From assembly GCF_017315705.1 (NCBI RefSeq), contig NZ_JAFLRF010000008.1, positions 124,001 to 188,000 on the forward strand: 64,000 nucleotides of DNA. The letters are read 5' to 3'. The notes beneath the pieces were generated by a model, which was not told the DNA's origin, searched no databases, and saw only the letters and a list, made by a program, of their open reading frames with translations. Source of the stretch: Trinickia mobilis (lineage in GTDB: Bacteria > Pseudomonadota > Gammaproteobacteria > Burkholderiales > Burkholderiaceae). Below are positions 28,106 through 37,311 of the stretch, piece by piece. Position 1 is the stretch's first letter. Every line of letters starts with the position of its first letter. The position numbers and the translations under genes were made by a program.

Positions 28106-29617
28106 CTATGCGCTCGCCACGCGCGGACTCGCGCTCTTGCCGAGCTTCATCCACACGCCGTAGACGAGCGCCGCGAGCACGAGGCCGACGAACCACGCAT
28201 ACGTGTAGAGACTCTTGAACGCATCGGGCACGTTCGGGAACGCCGCGGGAAATGCCGTGTTCAGGAAGCCCGGCAGATTCGGCAGCACGCCGACCACGAG
28301 CGCGACGACCGCCGCGAGATGCCAGCCGCCCGTGTACGCGTATTCGCCGTTTTCGTCGAACAGTTCCGCGTGATCGAGCTTCGTGCCGCGCACGAGGAAG
28401 TAGTCGACCATCATGATTCCGGCCACCGGCCCGAGCAGCGCCGAGTAGCCGACGAGCCACGTGAAGATGTAGCCCTGCGTCGTCGCGAGGATCTTCCACG
28501 GCATCATCACGATCGCGATCGTCGCGGTGATGAGGCCGCCCGTCTTGTACGAGATGCCCTTCGGCCACAGGCTCGAAAAGTCGTACGCGGGGCCGACGAG
28601 GTTCGCCGCCAGGTTGCAGCACATCGTGTCGAGCGTGAGGATGATGAGCGCGATGCCGACACCGATGCCCGTCATGCGGCTCGTCAGGTCGATCGGGTCC
28701 CAGATCGCCTTGCCGTAGATCACGACGGTCGCCGACGTCACCACGACCGAAATCACCGACAGCAAGGCCATCGGCAGCGGCAAGCCAATGGCCTGCCCAA
28801 CCATCTGGTCGCGCTGGGTTTTCGCAAAGCGCGTGAAGTCGGGGATGTTGAGCGCGAGCGTCGCCCAGAAGCCGACCATCGCCGTGAGGCTCGGCCAGAA
28901 CGTTGCCCAGAACTGGCCCGCCTTCTTGCCGCCTGCGACGAACTGCGAAGGCGTGGACAGCATCGAGCCCAAGCCGCCCGCCTTCGACGTCGCCCACCCG
29001 ACGAGCACGATGCACATCACGACCTTGATCGGCGCGGACCAGCTTTCGAGCCAGCGGATCGAATCGGTGCCGTTGACGATGAAGTAGATCTGAATGCCCC
29101 AGAAGAACAGGAAACACGCGGCCTGTCCCGCCGAAATGCCGATCACGGCGAGCGGGGCGCCTTGCAGAGCGTTGCCGGTGAGGATGTTCAAGAGCGTATA
29201 GATCGCGCTGCCGCCGAGCCACGTCTGAATGCCGTACCAGCCGCACGCGACGATCGCGCGCAACAGCGCGGGCAGCTTCGCGCCTTGCGTGCCGAACGAC
29301 GAGCGCACGAGCACCGCGTACGGAATGCCGTGCTTCGCACCCGCATGGCCGATCAGGAGCATCGGCACGAGCACGATCATGTTGCCGAGCAGCACGGTCG
29401 CCACCGCCTGCCACGGCGACATGCCCTGCTCGGTCAAACCCGCCGCGAGCATGTACGACGCGATGTTCATCACCATGCCGACCCACAGCGCGGCGAAGTG
29501 ATACCACTTCCAGGTGCGCTGCGCGCGGCCGGTCGGCGCGAGGTCGTCGTTGTAGAGCGTGCTCTCCGATACGCCTGCTTGCATCAGCGTCTCGCTGGTT
29601 CCTGCGGATTGGTTCAT
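28106..29617 (-). CDS. NCS1 family nucleobase/hydantoin permease
   Basis: A 503-residue inner membrane transporter with about 12 membrane segments. The N-terminal signature (YNDDLAPTGRAQRTWKWYHF, then WVGMVMNIASYMLAAGL) is typical of NCS1 permeases such as PucI, HyuP and the cytosine/uracil carriers. Position between preA and hydA indicates uracil, thymine or a dihydropyrimidine as substrate. GGAG lies seven bases before the ATG. Confidence 0.92.
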   Translation of the reverse strand: MNQSAGTSETLMQAGVSESTLYNDDLAPTGRAQRTWKWYHFAALWVGMVMNIASYMLAAGLTEQGMSPWQAVATVLLGNMIVLVPMLLIGHAGAKHGIPYAVLVRSSFGTQGAKLPALLRAIVACGWYGIQTWLGGSAIYTLLNILTGNALQGAPLAVIGISAGQAACFLFFWGIQIYFIVNGTDSIRWLESWSAPIKVVMCIVLVGWATSKAGGLGSMLSTPSQFVAGGKKAGQFWATFWPSLTAMVGFWATLALNIPDFTRFAKTQRDQMVGQAIGLPLPMALLSVISVVVTSATVVIYGKAIWDPIDLTSRMTGIGVGIALIILTLDTMCCNLAANLVGPAYDFSSLWPKGISYKTGGLITATIAIVMMPWKILATTQGYIFTWLVGYSALLGPVAGIMMVDYFLVRGTKLDHAELFDENGEYAYTGGWHLAAVVALVVGVLPNLPGFLNTAFPAAFPNVPDAFKSLYTYAWFVGLVLAALVYGVWMKLGKSASPRVASA

Positions 29618-29647
29618 TGAAAGTTCTCCAATCGTTGCAATCTTCGT

Positions 29648-30946
29648 TCAAGCCGCTTTCGCGGGCACGTTGGTCTCGTCTTGCTGCGTCACGCGTGAAG
29701 GGTTGTTCGGATGCGTCGTCCAGTTCGAATACGCACCGCTGTCGACGCGCTCCATCGTGATGCATTGCTCGACCGGGCACACATGCATGCATAAATTGCA
29801 CCCGACGCAGTTCTCGTCGACCACCTCGAAGTGACGCACGCCGTCCTTCTCGCGCGTGATCGCCTGATGCGACGTGTCCTCGCACGCGATATGGCACAGG
29901 CCGCATTGAATGCAGCGGTCCTGGTCGATGCGCGCCTTGATGTCGTATTGCATGTTCAGGTATTTCCAGTCCGTGACGTTCGGCACGGCCCGGCCGCGGA
30001 TGTCGTCGAGCGTCGCGTAGCCCTTTTCGTCCATCCAGTTCGAGAGGCCGTCGGCGAGGTCCGACACGATGCGAAAGCCGTAATGCATCGCCGCCGTGCA
30101 CACCTGCACGCTGCCGGCGCCGAGCACGATGAATTCGGCGGCGTCGCGCCACGTCGAGATGCCGCCGATGCCGGAGATCGGCAGACCGGGCGTTTCTGCG
30201 TCGCGCGCGATCTCGGCGACCATGTGCAGCGCGATCGGCTTCACGGCCGGTCCGCAATAGCCGCCGTGCGCGCCCTTGCCGTCGACGGTCGGCATCGGCG
30301 CCATCTGGTCGAGATCGACCGCGACGATCGAGTTGATCGTGTTGATCAGCGAAACGCCGTCGGCGCCGCCTTTGTACGCGGCGCGCGCGCCGAGGCGGAT
30401 GTCGGTGATGTTCGGCGTGAGCTTCACGAGGCACGGCAGGCGCGTGCCCTCCTTCACCCAGCGCGTGACCATCTCGACGTATTCGGGCACCTGGCCCACC
30501 GCCGAGCCCATGCCCCGCTCGCTCATGCCATGCGGGCAGCCGAAGTTCAGCTCGACTGCGTCGGCGCCCGTGTCTTCGACGAGCGGCAGAATCCATTTCC
30601 AGTCGCGCTCGTTGCACGGCACCATCAGCGAGACGATCAACGCACGGTCGGGCCAGTCGCGTTTCACTTGCGCAATCTCGCGCAGGTTCACGTCGAGCGG
30701 GCGGTCGGTGATCAGCTCGATGTTGTTCAAGCCTGCGATGCGCTGGCCGTTCCATTGCACCGCGCCGTAGCGCGAGCTGACGTTGACGACGTGCGGATCG
30801 AGCCCGAGCGTCTTCCACACGACGCCGCCCCAGCCCGCTTCGAACGCGCGGTTGACGTTATAGGCTTTGTCGGTGGGCGGCGCGGAAGCGAGCCAGAAGG
30901 GGTTCGGCGAAGTGATGCCGGCAATCGTGCAGCGAAGATCGGCCAT
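29648..30946 (-). CDS. preA: NAD-dependent dihydropyrimidine dehydrogenase subunit PreA
   Basis: A 432-residue subunit that reduces uracil or thymine to the 5,6-dihydro form. A flavin TIM barrel (residues 1-310, starting MADLRCTIAGI) carries the catalytic Cys in VPCNERDWKW and the FMN/substrate motif NFGCPHGMSERGMG. The C-terminus has two [4Fe-4S] motifs, CIQCGLCHIAC and CVGCNLCMHVC. It works as a complex with PreT, encoded 88 bp upstream. Ribosome binding site CAGGGAG. Confidence 0.96.
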   Translation of the reverse strand: MADLRCTIAGITSPNPFWLASAPPTDKAYNVNRAFEAGWGGVVWKTLGLDPHVVNVSSRYGAVQWNGQRIAGLNNIELITDRPLDVNLREIAQVKRDWPDRALIVSLMVPCNERDWKWILPLVEDTGADAVELNFGCPHGMSERGMGSAVGQVPEYVEMVTRWVKEGTRLPCLVKLTPNITDIRLGARAAYKGGADGVSLINTINSIVAVDLDQMAPMPTVDGKGAHGGYCGPAVKPIALHMVAEIARDAETPGLPISGIGGISTWRDAAEFIVLGAGSVQVCTAAMHYGFRIVSDLADGLSNWMDEKGYATLDDIRGRAVPNVTDWKYLNMQYDIKARIDQDRCIQCGLCHIACEDTSHQAITREKDGVRHFEVVDENCVGCNLCMHVCPVEQCITMERVDSGAYSNWTTHPNNPSRVTQQDETNVPAKAA

Positions 30947-31034
30947 GTTCGGCTCCCTGGAGTGTCTGTGTCGTTTGCGTGGCGCGCGGGCGTTATCGCT
31001 GCGCGCGCAGCGCTCTATTTGCCGCTCGATGCCG

Positions 31035-32399
31035 CTAGGCCGCGCGTGCCGCCGTGCGCGCGAACGCACGGCCGATCGACGCCGCGGCGAGCTTGCCGTC
31101 CTGCACCGCCTGCACGGTCAGGTCGAGGCCCGTCGCAGCGCAGTCGCCGCCGGCCCAGACGTCGCCGAGCGACGTGCGGCACTCGTCGTCGACCGCGATG
31201 CGCGCGCCGTCGAGCGTCAGGATCTCGCGCTCGATGCCGCCCGCAACGAGCGTCTGTCCGATCGCCTTGAGCACCATGTCGGCCTCCACCGTGAAGCGTT
31301 CGCCCGTGCCTGCCAGACGGCCTTGCGAGTCTTCCTTCGTCCGTTCGAATTCGACGCCCGTGACGGTTTGACCGTCGCCGAGCACGCGCACCGGACGGGC
31401 ATTGAGGACGAGCGATACGCCTTGCGTCTGCGCGAATTCGCGCTCGGCCCACGTCGCGCTCATCGCCTCGACGCCGCGCCGGTACGCCATCGTCACGCTC
31501 TGCGCGCCGAGCTTCTTGCTCTGCACGGCGGCGTCGACCGCGGTATTGCCGCCGCCGATTACGACCACGCGCCGGCCGACGGGCAACGTCGCGAGATCGT
31601 CGGACTGGCGCAGCCGTGCGATGAAGTCCACCGCGTCGAGCACGCCGCCGAGCGCTTCGCCTTCGGCACCGAGCGCTTTCACGCCCGCCATCCCCACCGC
31701 GAGAAACACCGCGTCGTGCTGCTGGCGCAACTCGGCAAGGCTCACATCGCGGCCCAGAGCAACACCCGTGCGCAACTCGATGCCGCCGACCGACAAGAGC
31801 CACTCGACCTCGCGCTGAGCGAATTCGTCGACGGTCTTGTAGGCCGCGATGCCGTACTCGTTGAGGCCGCCGGCTTTTTCACGCGCGTCGAAGAGCGTCA
31901 CGCGATGCCCCGCCACGGCGAGACGATGCGCGCACGCGAGCCCCGCCGGCCCCGCCCCGACCACCGCGACACGGCGCCCGGTCTCCGCCGCGCGCGAAAA
32001 CAGCGCCTCGCCGCGCGCCATCGCCCAGTCGGTCGCGTGCCGCTGCAACGCGCCGATCGCAACCGGCTTGCCGTCCTGATGGTTGCGCACACAAGCCCCT
32101 TCGCAAAGGATCTCGGTCGGGCACACGCGAGCGCACATCCCGCCGAGCGGATTCGCCGACAAGATGTCGAGCGCGGCGCCCTTCAAGTTGCCGTGGCCGA
32201 TCTTGCGAATGAAGCTCGGGATATCGATTTGCGTCGGACAGGCGTTCACGCACGGCGCGTCGTAGCAGTAGTGGCAACGGCTGGCGGCAACGGCGGCGGC
32301 GCCCGCGTCGAGCAGCGGCGCGATGTCGGCAAACTGGCACGCCAGTTGTTCAGCGTCGAGGCGGCCGGCGGCGATATCGCCGGTTTCCTTCGTGGTCAT
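31035..32399 (-). CDS. preT: NAD-dependent dihydropyrimidine dehydrogenase subunit PreT
   Basis: A 454-residue electron-input subunit. Two Cys clusters near the N-terminus (CHYCYDAPCVNACPT and CARVCPTEILCEGACV) hold iron-sulphur centres. The FAD motif GAGPAGLACAHRLA and the NAD(P) motif GGGNTAVDAA follow, and the FAD-contact WAGGDCA lies near the end. It passes electrons from NAD(P)H to PreA. The ATG is preceded by TAGGAG. Confidence 0.95.
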   Translation of the reverse strand: MTTKETGDIAAGRLDAEQLACQFADIAPLLDAGAAAVAASRCHYCYDAPCVNACPTQIDIPSFIRKIGHGNLKGAALDILSANPLGGMCARVCPTEILCEGACVRNHQDGKPVAIGALQRHATDWAMARGEALFSRAAETGRRVAVVGAGPAGLACAHRLAVAGHRVTLFDAREKAGGLNEYGIAAYKTVDEFAQREVEWLLSVGGIELRTGVALGRDVSLAELRQQHDAVFLAVGMAGVKALGAEGEALGGVLDAVDFIARLRQSDDLATLPVGRRVVVIGGGNTAVDAAVQSKKLGAQSVTMAYRRGVEAMSATWAEREFAQTQGVSLVLNARPVRVLGDGQTVTGVEFERTKEDSQGRLAGTGERFTVEADMVLKAIGQTLVAGGIEREILTLDGARIAVDDECRTSLGDVWAGGDCAATGLDLTVQAVQDGKLAAASIGRAFARTAARAA

Positions 32400-32430
32400 G
32401 CGCGCTCCTACACAGGAAAGAGGACGAACG

Positions 32431-32601
32431 GTGCCCGCCGGCTTCGCACGCGCGAAGCCGGAACCCAAGGCGGGCACAACTTTTTGAATACGCCTGAAAC
32501 TGTCGATCCGAAGTCGGCGCTTCAGCGCCTGCTTCGGTCCCATGCAAAGCTAGCGGCCAATTCGATCGATGCACAGTTGGCCGCCGAACCCCGGCGGCCA
32601 A
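32431..32601. repeat. Two strong hairpins between the amidohydrolase gene and preT
   Basis: A nested hairpin: outer arms GTGCCCGCC (32431-32439) and GGCGGGCAC (32470-32478) enclose CCGGCTTCGC pairing with GCGAAGCCGG. The second, TTGGCCGCCG (32577-32586) with loop AACCC and its exact complement (32592-32601), lies 38 bp after the amidohydrolase stop. Neither has a T run on the coding strand, so they look like mRNA stabilisers or weak attenuators rather than full terminators. Confidence 0.65.
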
Positions 32602-32638
32602 AACGGCGACACGTCGACACGTCGACACGGCAGCGTGG

Positions 32639-33907
32639 TCATGAAACCGGCTCGCTCGCACGCTCGAGCATCGCGTGCAGCAACACGTTCGCGCCGGCCT
32701 CGATCCATTCGAGCGTCGCGTCCTCGATCTCGTTGTGGCTGATGCCGTCGACACACGGCACGAACACCATCGACGTCGGCGCGACCTGCGACAGATAGCA
32801 GGCGTCGTGTCCCGCGCCCGAGACGATGTCCCGGTTCGGATAGCCGAAGCGCTCGGCGGCGCGGCGCACCGAACTCACGCATGCCCGGTCGAACGCGACC
32901 GGCGCGTAATAGAAGATCTGATCGAGCTGGGTTTCGAGGCCGATTGTGTCGGCGATGCGCGCGACGCCCTTGCGCAACTCGGCGTCCATTTGCGCGAGCA
33001 CTGCATCGTCGGGATGGCGGAAATCGACCGTGAAGAACACGCGCCCGGGAATCACGTTGCGCGAGTTCGGATGCACCTGCATCATGCCGACCGTCGCGCA
33101 CGCGAACGGCGCGTGATCGAGCCCGATGCGGTTCACGAGATCGACGACTCGCGCTGCACCCAGGAGCGCGTCGCGGCGGCGCGGCATCGGCGTCGGGCCC
33201 GCATGCGCCTCTTGGCCCGTCAGCACGATTTCGTACCAGCGCTGGCCTTGCGCATCCGTCACCACGCCGATCGTCTTGTGCTCGGCTTCGAGAATCGGGC
33301 CTTGCTCGATGTGCAGCTCGAACGCCGCGTGAATCGGACGGCCGCCGCACGGCACGTCGCCCGCGTAACCGATGCGCTGCAGTTCCTCGCCGATGGTCTT
33401 GCCGTCGACGTCCTTGCGCGAGAGCCCATACTCGAGCGTGAAGACGCCTGCGAACACGCCCGAGGCCACCATTGCCGGCGCAAAACGCGAACCCTCTTCA
33501 TTGGTCCAGATCACGACCTCGACCGGGTGCTCGGTTTCGATGCCGTGATCGTTGAGGCTGCGGATCACCTCGAGGCCGCCGAGCACGCCGTAGATGCCGT
33601 CGAAACGGCCGCCCGTCGGCTGCGAATCGGCGTGCGAGCCGGTCATCACCGGCGCCGCGGCGGCATTGCGGCCGGCACGCCGCATGAACACGTTGCCCAT
33701 CTGATCGACCGTGACCGTGCAGCCGGCCTCCTTGGCCCAGTTCGCGATCAGGTCGCGCCCTTCGCGATCGAGATCGGTCAGCGCAAGCCGGCAGACGCCG
33801 CCTTTCTTCGTCGCGCCGATCTTCGCCATCGTCATCAGGCTGTCCCACAGGCGCTGGCCGTTCACCTTGACCAACGCGTCCACGCCTTGCTCCGTTACTG
33901 CGCTCAT
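32639..33907 (-). CDS. N-carbamoyl-beta-alanine amidohydrolase (M20-type Zn hydrolase)
   Basis: A 422-residue enzyme of the HyuC/beta-ureidopropionase (PydC) type. Metal-binding and catalytic residues are in place: His92 (GSHADS), Asp103 (GGRFDG), Glu137/Glu138 (TNEEGSRF), His199 (ELHIEQGP) and His391 (GISHNEIED). It releases CO2 and ammonia from N-carbamoyl-beta-alanine to give beta-alanine, the last step after hydA. It is the promoter-proximal gene; the start region and operator lie just upstream. Confidence 0.93.
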   Translation of the reverse strand: MSAVTEQGVDALVKVNGQRLWDSLMTMAKIGATKKGGVCRLALTDLDREGRDLIANWAKEAGCTVTVDQMGNVFMRRAGRNAAAAPVMTGSHADSQPTGGRFDGIYGVLGGLEVIRSLNDHGIETEHPVEVVIWTNEEGSRFAPAMVASGVFAGVFTLEYGLSRKDVDGKTIGEELQRIGYAGDVPCGGRPIHAAFELHIEQGPILEAEHKTIGVVTDAQGQRWYEIVLTGQEAHAGPTPMPRRRDALLGAARVVDLVNRIGLDHAPFACATVGMMQVHPNSRNVIPGRVFFTVDFRHPDDAVLAQMDAELRKGVARIADTIGLETQLDQIFYYAPVAFDRACVSSVRRAAERFGYPNRDIVSGAGHDACYLSQVAPTSMVFVPCVDGISHNEIEDATLEWIEAGANVLLHAMLERASEPVS

Positions 33908-34000
33908 CTGACCTTCTCCTCATCGTTTTGGGGCGCCTTGCCCATCGCCGGTGCATCGCTTCGTCGCTGCGGCCAGCGACGGATTCCCCGCCTCTCCAAT

Positions 34001-34018
34001 CCTGTCCGATTGGACAGG
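34001..34018. promoter_or_regulatory. Perfect 18-bp palindrome, probable TetR (RutR-like) operator
   Basis: CCTGTCC-GATT-GGACAGG, two 7-bp arms around a 4-bp spacer. It overlaps the last base of the -10 element and the predicted start site of the pyrimidine operon, and lies about 175 bp from the divergent TetR gene. Position and symmetry suit repression by that protein. The half-site TGTCC differs from the E. coli RutR half-site TTGACCA. Confidence 0.7.
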
Positions 34019-34046
34019 TTGTAGACCATTAATGTCGAGATTTCAA
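34018..34046 (-). promoter_or_regulatory. Promoter of the pyrimidine catabolism operon
   Basis: On the minus strand TTGAAA (34041-34046) and TACAAC (34018-34023) are exactly 17 bp apart. Transcription would begin near 34012, inside the palindrome. Confidence 0.75.
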
Positions 34047-34191
34047 TGGGTTCTAACCCAGCGAAAAGCGTGCCATTGCGCTGCAGCAAAGCGTGCTCGC
34101 CAAGTCGCGGGCCCAGTGCGCCAGGCCCGCGCCGCTCGCGAGATTGCGACTACAATGAGGCGCGACGCGGCAGGCAAGCCGAACGAGGCCG

Positions 34192-34902
34192 ATGATGAAG
34201 AGCGATGAAACGCGTGCAGTCGACCACGAACACGAAGAGACCACGAAACCGATGCGGCGCCGCAAGGCGCACATCCGTCACACGAATGAAGCGCACTTGC
34301 TGGCCTGCGCGGAGGCGGTCTTCGCCGAACGCGGGCTCGAAGGCGCGAGCACTGCGATGATCGCAGAACGCGCCGGCCTGCCGAAGGCCAACCTGCACTA
34401 CTACTTCCCGACCAAGCTCGATCTCTATCGCCGCGTGCTCGACGACGTGTTCGAGGAATGGCATCGCGCCGCCGATACGTTCGAGTGCAGCGACGACCCG
34501 GTGGAAGCGATCGGCGGCTACGTGCGCGCGAAGATGGCGCTGTCGCGGCGGCGGCCGCTCGGATCGAAGGTGTGGGCGAGCGAAATCATTCAAGGCGCGA
34601 CGCACATGCAGGACATCCTGTCCGAGCGCGTCAAGCCGTGGACGGAATCGCGCGTCGTCGTGGTCAACGATTGGGTTGCTCGCGGTCTTTTAGCGCCGAT
34701 CGATGCGCGCGCGCTGCTCTACATGATCTGGGCCGTCACGCAGCACTACGCCGATTTCGATGCGCAGATCCAGGCGTTATCGGGCAAGCGCGCGTTGTCG
34801 AAGAGGGCGTTCGATGCGGCGACGGAAGAAGTCGTCGCGCTCATCATTCGCGCATGCGGGGCGAAGTCGCCGGATGCGCAGTCCCGAGCCGACGATACTT
34901 AA
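34192..34902 (+). CDS. TetR family regulator, RutR-like
   Basis: A 236-residue TetR repressor. The HTH (residues about 30-80: HLLACAEAVFAERG, GASTAMIAERAGLPKANLHY, FPTKLDLYRRVLDDV) is followed by a C-terminal ligand domain with the RutR/YcdC-type segment SKVWASEIIQGATHMQ. RutR in E. coli senses uracil and thymine; the divergent gene cluster degrades those bases, so a pyrimidine ligand is likely. Two adjacent ATG codons could serve as start. Confidence 0.9.
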   Translation: MMKSDETRAVDHEHEETTKPMRRRKAHIRHTNEAHLLACAEAVFAERGLEGASTAMIAERAGLPKANLHYYFPTKLDLYRRVLDDVFEEWHRAADTFECSDDPVEAIGGYVRAKMALSRRRPLGSKVWASEIIQGATHMQDILSERVKPWTESRVVVVNDWVARGLLAPIDARALLYMIWAVTQHYADFDAQIQALSGKRALSKRAFDAATEEVVALIIRACGAKSPDAQSRADDT

Positions 34903-34906
34903 CCCC

Positions 34907-35797
34907 TCAAGCACCCAATCGCTTCGCCAAACGCTCGCGCAAGAACTGCGTCAACGCGCGGATCGTCACCGAGCTTTGACGATGCTGCGGATACACGGCA
35001 TAGACCGCAAACGACGACAGCGAAAAGTCCTCGAGCACTTCGACGAGCTTGCCGCTCGCCAGCGCCTCTGCGACGATGAATTCCGGCAGCCGTGCGATGC
35101 CGAGCCCTGCGATCGCCGCATCGCGGATCATCTCGCCGTTGTTCGCGCGCAGCGGGCCGCGCACGTCGAACATGCGGCGCGTGCCGTCGACGGCGAACTC
35201 CCACCCCGACCGCCCTTCCTCCCCGTACAAGAGACATGCATGGCGCTCCAGATCGGCGGGCGCAGCCGGCGCGCGGCGCCTGCGCTTATAGCCGGGACTG
35301 CAGCACGCGACCATTCTCACGTCGGCGAGCTTTTGCGCAACCAGCGTCGAATCGGCGAGCGTGCCGATCCGCACGGCCATGTCGAAACCCTCGCCGATCA
35401 CGTCGGCGACGCGGTCGCTCAATTGCACGTCGAAGCGCATATCCGGATGCGCGCGCAAAAACTCGGCGACGAGCGGCGACAGGTGAATCATGCCGAACGA
35501 CATCGGCACGCTGATGCGCAGCAAGCCGCGCGGCTCGGCGCGCTGCGCGGACATCGCCTGCTCGGCCTCGGACACTTCCGCAAGGATGCGCCGCGCGCGC
35601 TCGTAGAACTCATAGCCGAGATCGGTCACGGCGAGCTTGCGCGTGTTGCGCACGAGAAGCCGCGCGCCGAGGCTCTCTTCGAGCGCCGCGACACGGCGGC
35701 TCACGAACTGCTTCGATAGCTGCAGACGGTTCGCGGCCGCCGTGAAGCTGCGCGCATCGACCGTCGCGACGAAGATCCGCATGTCTTCCAGTTGCAT
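34907..35797 (-). CDS. LysR family transcriptional regulator
   Basis: A 296-residue LysR protein of the CrgA/AaeR-like subgroup: HTH at residues 1-60 (MQLEDMRIFVATVDARSFTA; QLSKQFVSRRVAALEESLGA), effector domain from about 90. It is divergent from pirin and DoxX genes, its likely targets, with 144 bp between. It meets the TetR gene tail to tail, four bases apart. Confidence 0.92.
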   Translation of the reverse strand: MQLEDMRIFVATVDARSFTAAANRLQLSKQFVSRRVAALEESLGARLLVRNTRKLAVTDLGYEFYERARRILAEVSEAEQAMSAQRAEPRGLLRISVPMSFGMIHLSPLVAEFLRAHPDMRFDVQLSDRVADVIGEGFDMAVRIGTLADSTLVAQKLADVRMVACCSPGYKRRRRAPAAPADLERHACLLYGEEGRSGWEFAVDGTRRMFDVRGPLRANNGEMIRDAAIAGLGIARLPEFIVAEALASGKLVEVLEDFSLSSFAVYAVYPQHRQSSVTIRALTQFLRERLAKRLGA

Positions 35798-35833
35798 CCC
35801 GTGCCTCGGCTTATTGTCAACTTCAATGGGACA

Positions 35834-35861
35834 TTGATTCTCATAGCGACGCGATTATATG
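35834..35861 (+). promoter_or_regulatory. Probable promoter of the pirin gene
   Basis: TTGATT (35834-35839) and TATATG (35856-35861) are 16 bp apart. Just downstream an inverted repeat CGTTGA-N16-TCAACG (35864-35891) may be a LysR site. Confidence 0.5.
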
Positions 35862-35941
35862 CCCGTTGATTGACCTAAACTTTCGTCAACGCATCAGGGC
35901 AGCGTTTCAACGATGCCCTCAACGAAACAACGGAGGTTTTG

Positions 35942-36667
35942 ATGATCGAAGTCCGCCACGCCAGCCAACGCGGCCGTGCCGAGCACGGCTGGCTCAGCTC
36001 GCGCCACTCGTTTTCGTTCGCCAGCTACTACGAACCGCAGCAACTCGGCTTTTCCGACCTGATCGTCATCAACGACGACCGCGTCGTGCCGGGCCGCGGT
36101 TTCGGCAAGCATCCGCATCGGGACATGGAGATCTTCTCCTATGTGCTCGAAGGCGCGCTCGAGCACAAGGATTCGATGGGCACGGGTTCGGTCATCGTGC
36201 CCGGCGACGTGCAATTGATGAGCGCGGGCACCGGTGTCGCGCACAGCGAATACAACCCTTCGGCAAGCGACCCTGTGCATTTCCTGCAGATCTGGATCGT
36301 GCCGTCGGAGAAAGGCGCAACGCCGCGCTACCAGCAAAAGAACTTCTCTGCTGCGGACAAGCGCGGCACGCTGCGGCTCGTGCTCTCGCCCGATGGCGAA
36401 GGCGACTCGCTCGCGTTGCGGCAGGACGCACGCGTCTACGCCGGTCTCATCGACGGCGACGAGCGCGCGCGCCTGCAGTTGCGAGCCGACCGCTACGCGT
36501 ATGTGCATGTGGCGCGCGGCTCCGTCGTGCTCAACGGCGTGCGTCTGAACGAAGGCGACGGTGCACGCGTACGCAACGAGGACGCGCTGACTTTCACGGA
36601 AGGACGCGACGCCGAAGTGCTCGCGTTCGATCTGCGCAACAACGAACGCTCGGACATGTACGCCTGA
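35942..36667 (+). CDS. Pirin-like bicupin (YhhW-type quercetinase family)
   Basis: A 241-residue bicupin. The metal ligands seen in E. coli YhhW are present at the same positions: His57 and His59 (GKHPHRDME), His101 and Glu103 (AHSEYN). The family includes quercetin 2,3-dioxygenases, but the natural substrate in proteobacteria is uncertain. CGGAGG precedes the ATG; an overlapping TTG three bases upstream was not used. A DoxX gene follows 74 bp downstream, a pairing often seen. Confidence 0.92.
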   Translation: MIEVRHASQRGRAEHGWLSSRHSFSFASYYEPQQLGFSDLIVINDDRVVPGRGFGKHPHRDMEIFSYVLEGALEHKDSMGTGSVIVPGDVQLMSAGTGVAHSEYNPSASDPVHFLQIWIVPSEKGATPRYQQKNFSAADKRGTLRLVLSPDGEGDSLALRQDARVYAGLIDGDERARLQLRADRYAYVHVARGSVVLNGVRLNEGDGARVRNEDALTFTEGRDAEVLAFDLRNNERSDMYA

Positions 36668-36741
36668 TCTGAACACGTATCGACTCTGCATTTGAATCGA
36701 AACCCGCTAACTGGCTTTCACTGAATACTTAAGGAACGAAC

Positions 36742-37155
36742 ATGAGATACGCCCTCTTTGAACAACGCAAGGACGCGATCCTGCTGGCTGCGCGCGTGCT
36801 GTTGATGGTGCTCTTCGTGCTGTTCGGCTGGAACAAGCTGACCGGCTTTTCAGGCACGGTCGCCTATATGGCGACGACCGGGACGCCCGCGCCGGAATTG
36901 TCCGCGGTCATCGCGGTCGTGATGGAGTTGATCGTCGGCCTTGCGCTCGCGATCGGCTTCTATGCCCGTCCGCTTGCACTCGTGCTCGCGGTCTACACGC
37001 TCGCCGCCGCGTTCATCGGCCACCACTTCTGGAACATGACGGGCATGGTCGCGTACGACAACATGATTCACTTCTACAAGAACGTGAGCATCATCGGCGG
37101 CCTGTTGTTGCTGACCGTGACCGGCCCCGGCAAGTACTCGCTCGATCGCAAGTAA
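36742..37155 (+). CDS. DoxX family inner membrane protein
   Basis: A 137-residue protein with four predicted membrane segments (about 13-31, 50-70, 74-92, 108-127) and the DoxX features ARVLLMVLFVLFGWNKLTGF and HHFWNM. Family members take part in redox and thiol stress defence in some bacteria. It probably forms an operon with pirin under the divergent LysR regulator. Confidence 0.9.
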   Translation: MRYALFEQRKDAILLAARVLLMVLFVLFGWNKLTGFSGTVAYMATTGTPAPELSAVIAVVMELIVGLALAIGFYARPLALVLAVYTLAAAFIGHHFWNMTGMVAYDNMIHFYKNVSIIGGLLLLTVTGPGKYSLDRK

Positions 37156-37311
37156 GTCCCGGCGGCTCGGCGTCTCGGCGCCGAGAATCCACGCGTAGCT
37201 CGAACCGGCGCGCGCGGCCGGTCCCGGCGAGGCGGCTTTCGAACCCGTTGCGCCGGATTGCGCCGTGCCCTGTGAGAAATCGTCGTCCGGCATGGTGCGC
37301 GTCCTTGCGCG

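Noticed and set aside
28026-30818. 930-codon minus-strand open frame across NCS1 and preA
   Set aside because: It is in a different frame from two clear genes on the same strand and shows no domain.
32603-32629. GTCGACAC-type short tandem repeat beside the amidohydrolase stop
   Set aside because: Very short, and expected by chance in a GC-rich spacer.
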